A stretch of DNA of 64,000 nucleotides, taken from contig NC_060907.1 of the NCBI RefSeq assembly GCF_014805685.1, positions 4,072,697 to 4,136,696 of the forward strand. Direction: 5' to 3'. This stretch comes from Silurus meridionalis (Eukaryota > Chordata > Actinopteri > Siluriformes > Siluridae). A program made the position numbers and the translations under genes. Under the pieces are notes generated by a model that had not been told where the DNA came from, ran no database searches, and saw only the letters and a list, made by a program, of their open reading frames with translations. This document shows positions 55,721-64,000 of this stretch, piece by piece (the stretch's first letter is position 1; each line of letters opens with the position of its first letter).

Positions 55721-57461
55721 AGAATAGTAGAGAGCGAGAAAGCCAACGTGGACAAAGTGCCCAAACAGAAGGTGGATCTCCAGACGCTACAGACTCTCCC
55801 CACGCGAGCGTACCTGGATCAGACGGTGGTTCCCATCCTGCTGCAGGGTCTCTCCGTCCTCGCCAAGGAACGGTGAGCTCCATCAAACACCTGCGCTCCC
55901 TCGCTCTCTCTCTCTTTTTTTTTTTTGGGAGCTGAATTCTAGTCTTCAGATGACATAGGGTAATTAGGACATTCAAAAAAGTCGTGTTTCTTGCAGGATT
56001 TCTGAAGATGTGTACAGAAACGTGGACGTGATTGTAGGGTTTTTAGGGAGCAAAGGCACTGTTTTTTCATACTGGTATTTTTATCCAACATCTTAACCGT
56101 CGCACAGTTTACGCTGAGGAAATAAAGCAGTGAGGAGTCGGGAAATAATGATCATAAATCAATCTTTAAATACAGATTTGATTAGTTACTGGTTGCCAAG
56201 AGGAGCAGCGATCAGTGATTGGTCGTCTGTATCCATGGTAATCTGTGATTGGTTGTCTGTATCCATGGTAATCTGTGATTGGTTGTCTGTATCCATGCTG
56301 ATCTGTGATTGGTTGTCTGTAGCCATGCTGATCTGTGATTGGTCACCATTGGTCTCTTGTAACTGTGATGATCTGTAATTAGTCACTGAGGAGAACGGTG
56401 ATCAGTGATTGGTCACCTGCAAGTGCATGGATCTGTGATTGGTCGTTGGTAAACATAGTGATCTGTGATTGGTTGTCTGTAAACGTGCTGATCTGTAATT
56501 ATTTATTTGTAGCCACTCTGATTTGTGATTATTCGTGTATAACTGCTGTTCAGTGATTATTCGTGTAACTGTGTGATCTGTGATTATTCGTCTGCAACTG
56601 TGTGATCTGTGATTATTCGCCTGCAACTGCGCCGTTCAGTGATTATTCGCCTGCAACTGCGCTGATCAGTGATTATTCGCCTGTTACTGCGCCGATCTGT
56701 GATTATTCGTCTGTTACTGCACCGATCTGTGATTATTCGTCTGCTACTGCACCGATCTGTGATTATTCGTCTGTTACTGCACTGATCTGTGATTATTCGT
56801 CTGTTACTGCACCGATCTGTGATTATTCGCCTGCTACTGCGCCGATCTGTGATTATTCGTCTGCAACTGTGCTGATCTGTGATTATTCGTCTGCAACTGT
56901 GCCGATCTGTGATTATTCGTCTGCAACTGTGCCGATCTGTGATTATTCGTCTGTTACTGCACTGATCTGTGATTATTCGTCTGTTACTGCGCTGATCTGT
57001 GATTATTCGTCTGCAACTGTGCCGATCTGTGATTATTCGTTCGTTACTGCGCCGATCTGTGATTATTCGTCGGTCACTGCACTGATCCGTTTATTTGTCT
57101 GTAACTGCGCTGATCTGTGAACTCAGACGGTTGTTAGTTTGGTCACTGAGCTCTTTTATTGTTCTTAAAGTTGTAAAAGAACTGAATGGAAAACTCCTGA
57201 ATGGAAGGCTTTGGGATTTTTAGTTGATGAAGCTGCAGCAGGATTTAGATGAAGTTCTGACCTGCTACAGGACAGTAAAAGACACAATACACTTTAAAAT
57301 AGGGTCAAATCCAGAAGTTGTAGATTCACAAACACTGATGTACTCGTCAACTGACACGTCTTTCTCCTTCTGTCTTTCTTTCCCAAAGGCCTCCGAACCC
57401 CATCGAGTTTCTAGCCACGTTCCTGCTGAAGAACAAATCGCAGTTCGAGGACCGGAGTTAA
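54320..57461 (+). CDS. dpy30: DPY30 subunit of SET1/MLL complexes
   Basis: DPY30 is the small dimeric subunit that binds ASH2L and boosts H3K4 methylation by SET1/MLL enzymes. Exons: 54320-54329 (ATG GCG GAC G), 54766-54806, 55558-55605, 55721-55872, 57389-57461. Phases join throughout and give 107 residues against 99 in human. The N-terminus is acidic and variable ([17 protein letters not shown]); [20 protein letters not shown] and [20 protein letters not shown] mark the conserved part, and the Dpy-30 dimerisation motif runs to [21 protein letters not shown] nine-nucleotide tandem duplication gives [11 protein letters not shown] where human has DLQSLPTR. The start follows a TCTCGCGAGA-rich promoter and AACAACAAAC context. 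Confidence 0.95.
56207..57118 (+). repeat. 30-bp minisatellite in dpy30 intron 4
   Basis: About 30 units of GATCTGTGATTATTCGTCTG plus a ten-base variable end (such as TTACTGCACC). The first third uses a diverged unit with GATTGGTTGTCTGTATCCAT. The 30-nt period leaves an open frame of 172 codons repeating [10 protein letters not shown]. It lies inside the intron before the last dpy30 exon and is not needed for the protein. Confidence 0.95.
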
Positions 57462-58244
57462 GATGAAGGACATGTGAAGCTGCTGATCCACTCGTTCGCT
57501 TTGTGTCCACTGACCTTGTAGTTGTTTGTGCTTTTTTTGTTTGTTTTGTTTTTCATTAAAATGTTGCATCAAAGACAGACAAGGCTTATTTATTATTATT
57601 GTTTTAATAATTTCTCATTTTTTCGAGGTGTTTATTTACTTAATTCTTCCGCACGTTATTACACAAAGGTACAAAAAAACATCTTTACACAGGAAGCTAC
57701 AAAACACACCACTACATGTTTTTCTTCTTCTTCGGGAGACAAAGCCGAGGGACCGCTTCCTTTATCGTCCCGGTCACGTTTAATGTGCAAAGATGAGGGG
57801 AATAAAAGCTTAATAATTAGAATAAAATAAAAAGCTCACTACTGATTGGTCAAAAATTCAAGTCAAACAAATCTTCAGCCATCAACTGTAACATTCGAAC
57901 CAATGCAGAGACTTCGTTCCTGCACATGCAGGAACGTCAGGGTCTCCATATATTTATTCCGCAAACGTTATCAAGATGTTTCAGATGTTTTTAAAATTTT
58001 TATTGGATCTAAAATATTCCTTCCGTTCACAAGTCGGTGATTGGACCCCTTCATTTAATCACGTGTTTTTTTTTTTTTAACCATCGCTTCATCGGTTACG
58101 GCGTATACGTTACCACGCCTGCGTCAAGAGAACGTAAAGTTCTTAATATAGTGATGGAATCCGTCGTTCAAGGAGGAAGACTCCAGAGTCAGAGGACGGA
58201 GGATCACGTTTCCCGGTCACGTGACGAGCCGGTGAGGGAACAAT

Positions 58245-58505
58245 CATTTATAATTTGGGCCGAAAGTATTGGGACACCTGAACTTTCCTGCCATTTTTGG
58301 TTCTTGTCCAAACTGTTACCTCAAAGCTGGAGGCACACAATTGTACAGGACGTCTTTAGATGCAGTGTAATAAAATTTTCGCTTCAACTTGAACACAAAG
58401 AGAGCTCCATGAAGATCTGCTGTACATGAGTTGGAAGATGTGGAAGATGATCTGACTATAGAGCTCCAACCCCACTAAACACATCTGGGATGAAGTGCGA
58501 TTTCT
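58245..58505 (+). mobile_element. Tc1-derived non-autonomous repeat, copy I
   Basis: GGGCCGAAAGTATTGGGACA starts the copy. CTGGAGGCACACAATTGTAC, AGGACGTCTTTAGATGCAGT, CTCCATGAAGATCTGC and AACACATCTGGGATGAAGTG follow in family order. The right half is missing. Confidence 0.7.
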
Positions 58506-58714
58506 GCAGTGTAGGTTGTAGTGTGATTTCAGTCTCAGGTTTGGTCTGGATAAAATATTTGTTCTTATTTATCTTTTAGTTTTTTTTGTCCTTGACATCC
58601 GCATCGATACGAATGCTAACATTTGCTCATCTCACCGTTTTTCGTGTTGAGGACAAAGTTCTAATTTCATAATAATTGAAAAAATAAACATGAAAACCTG
58701 AATGTGGTTGGAGT

Positions 58715-59335
58715 GGTGGTCATTGAAGGGGCTGTTGGAGAAGCTGTTTGGGGGTTGGGGTAGTGGTTGCTGGAGGAGCTGTTGAAGGGGTTGTTAGAGG
58801 GGTTCGGTAGCGGTCATTGGAAAGGTTGTTGAATAGTTTGTTGGAGGGGCTGTTTGGGGGTTGGGGTGGTGGTTGTTGGAGGGTTGTTGGAGAAGCTGTT
58901 TGGGGGTTGGGGTAGCGGTCATTGGAAAGGTTGTTGAATAGTTTGTTGGAAGGGCTGTTGGTGGGGTTGTTGGAGGGGCTGTTTGGGGGTTGGGGTGGTG
59001 GTTGTTGGATAGTTTGTTGGTGGGGTTGTTGGAGGGGCTGTTGAAGGGGTTGTTAGAGGGCTGTTTGGAGGGTTGGGGTGGTGTTTGTTGGAAGAGTTGT
59101 TGGATAGTTTGTTGGAAGGGCTGTGGGTGGGGTTGTTGGAGGGGCTGTTTGGGGGTTGGGGTGGTGGTTGTTGGAGGGGCTGTTGACGGGGTTGCTGGAG
59201 GGGCTGTTTGGGGGTTGGGGTGGTGGTTGTTGGAAGAGTTGTTGGATAGTTTGTTGAAAGGGCTGTTGGTGGGGTTGTTGGAGGGGCTGTTTGGGGGGTT
59301 GGGGTGGTGGTTGTTGGAGGGGTTGGATGGGGTAA
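58715..59335 (+). repeat. G-rich minisatellite
   Basis: About 20 irregular units made of GGTTGTTGGAGGGGCTGTTT and GGGGGTTGGGGTGGTGGTTG. The plus strand is strongly G-skewed with many runs of three to five G. The 119-codon open frame (GLLEGLLKGLLEG) is a product of the repeat. Confidence 0.9.
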
Positions 59336-59597
59336 TTAATAAGCAGTAATGGTAGGTGAAACCCCGGTCAGAAAGCTCTTTGATTATTGAAAAGCCAATC
59401 CAGCTTTGCAGTGAACATCACGTGATCTAGGGTCGGTTGTATGCTGTGATGGATCCGGATCCATAACTACTCAGTACTGGAGATCCCCGGCACGTCCTGC
59501 CTGCCTCCGGCGTGCTTACGGACGAGGGTGAAATCGAAGGCTTTGTGGTTGTTTGCAGGTTGTGTCGTGGTGGTGTTGGTGATGGAGGATTCGGGGA

Positions 59598-64000
<4,403 letters not shown>

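Larger units (their letters stand above)
57462..59597. other. dpy30-psen2 tail-to-tail spacer
   Basis: It contains the dpy30 3' UTR, a Tc1-derived fragment (58245-58505), a G-rich minisatellite (58715-59335) and, near 59460-59597, the start of the psen2 3' UTR on the minus strand. No further gene was seen. Confidence 0.5.

Noticed and set aside
56602..57120. 172-codon open frame read as a repeat protein
   Set aside because: The 30-bp period of an intronic minisatellite creates it; it lies between two confirmed dpy30 exons.
58990..59349. 119-codon open frame GLLEGLLKGLLEG
   Set aside because: It is a by-product of the G-rich minisatellite, with no conserved feature.

Overview
The window is vertebrate nuclear DNA, and almost certainly a teleost. 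It has compact genes with many short introns, very dense (CA)n/(GT)n, (GA)n and (TA)n microsatellites, Tc1-like elements with fish-type inverted repeats, hAT derivatives and tRNA-derived SINEs. The repeat style resembles ostariophysan fish such as catfish, but I cannot name the species. Genes were called by reading exons against vertebrate proteins I recognise and by checking that splice sites and phases join up.

Layout. (1) 41-8497, minus: 5' half of tsc2 (tuberin), 21 coding exons, running off the left edge. (2) 8.5-11.6 kb: tsc2/nthl1 head-to-head interval with promoter motifs. (3) 11678-16512, plus: nthl1, an endonuclease III-like DNA glycosylase. (4) 18569-30613, plus: nherf2/slc9a3r2, two PDZ domains and an ezrin-binding tail, with an expanded linker encoded by a 24-nt repeat. 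(5) 30.6-40.7 kb: no host gene seen; it holds Tc1 relics, a tyrosine-recombinase relic and simple repeats. (6) 40702-48146, minus: tnpo2 (transportin-2), 23 coding exons, complete. (7) 48.1-54.3 kb: tnpo2/dpy30 head-to-head promoter interval, with TCTCGCGAGA repeats in two clusters separated by a 3.5-kb block rich in mobile elements. (8) 54320-57461, plus: dpy30. (9) 57.5-59.6 kb: tail-to-tail spacer with a G-rich minisatellite. (10) 59598-64000, minus: psen2 (presenilin-2), running off the right edge.

The genes are not one pathway. tsc2 (mTORC1 control), nthl1 (base excision repair) and nherf2 (membrane scaffold) are also neighbours in human 16p13.3, so this is conserved synteny, although nherf2 appears inverted relative to human. 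tnpo2 (nuclear import), dpy30 (H3K4 methyltransferase subunit) and psen2 (gamma-secretase) form the second block.

Most notable points: introns whose sense strand starts with (AC)n and ends with (GT)n; a split 55-bp TCTCGCGAGA promoter array; the coding minisatellite in nherf2; a tRNA-Glu SINE with a perfect 20-bp target duplication; a one-armed Tc1 element with an intact transposase; and several single-base frame breaks in otherwise conserved exons that look like assembly errors but need checking.
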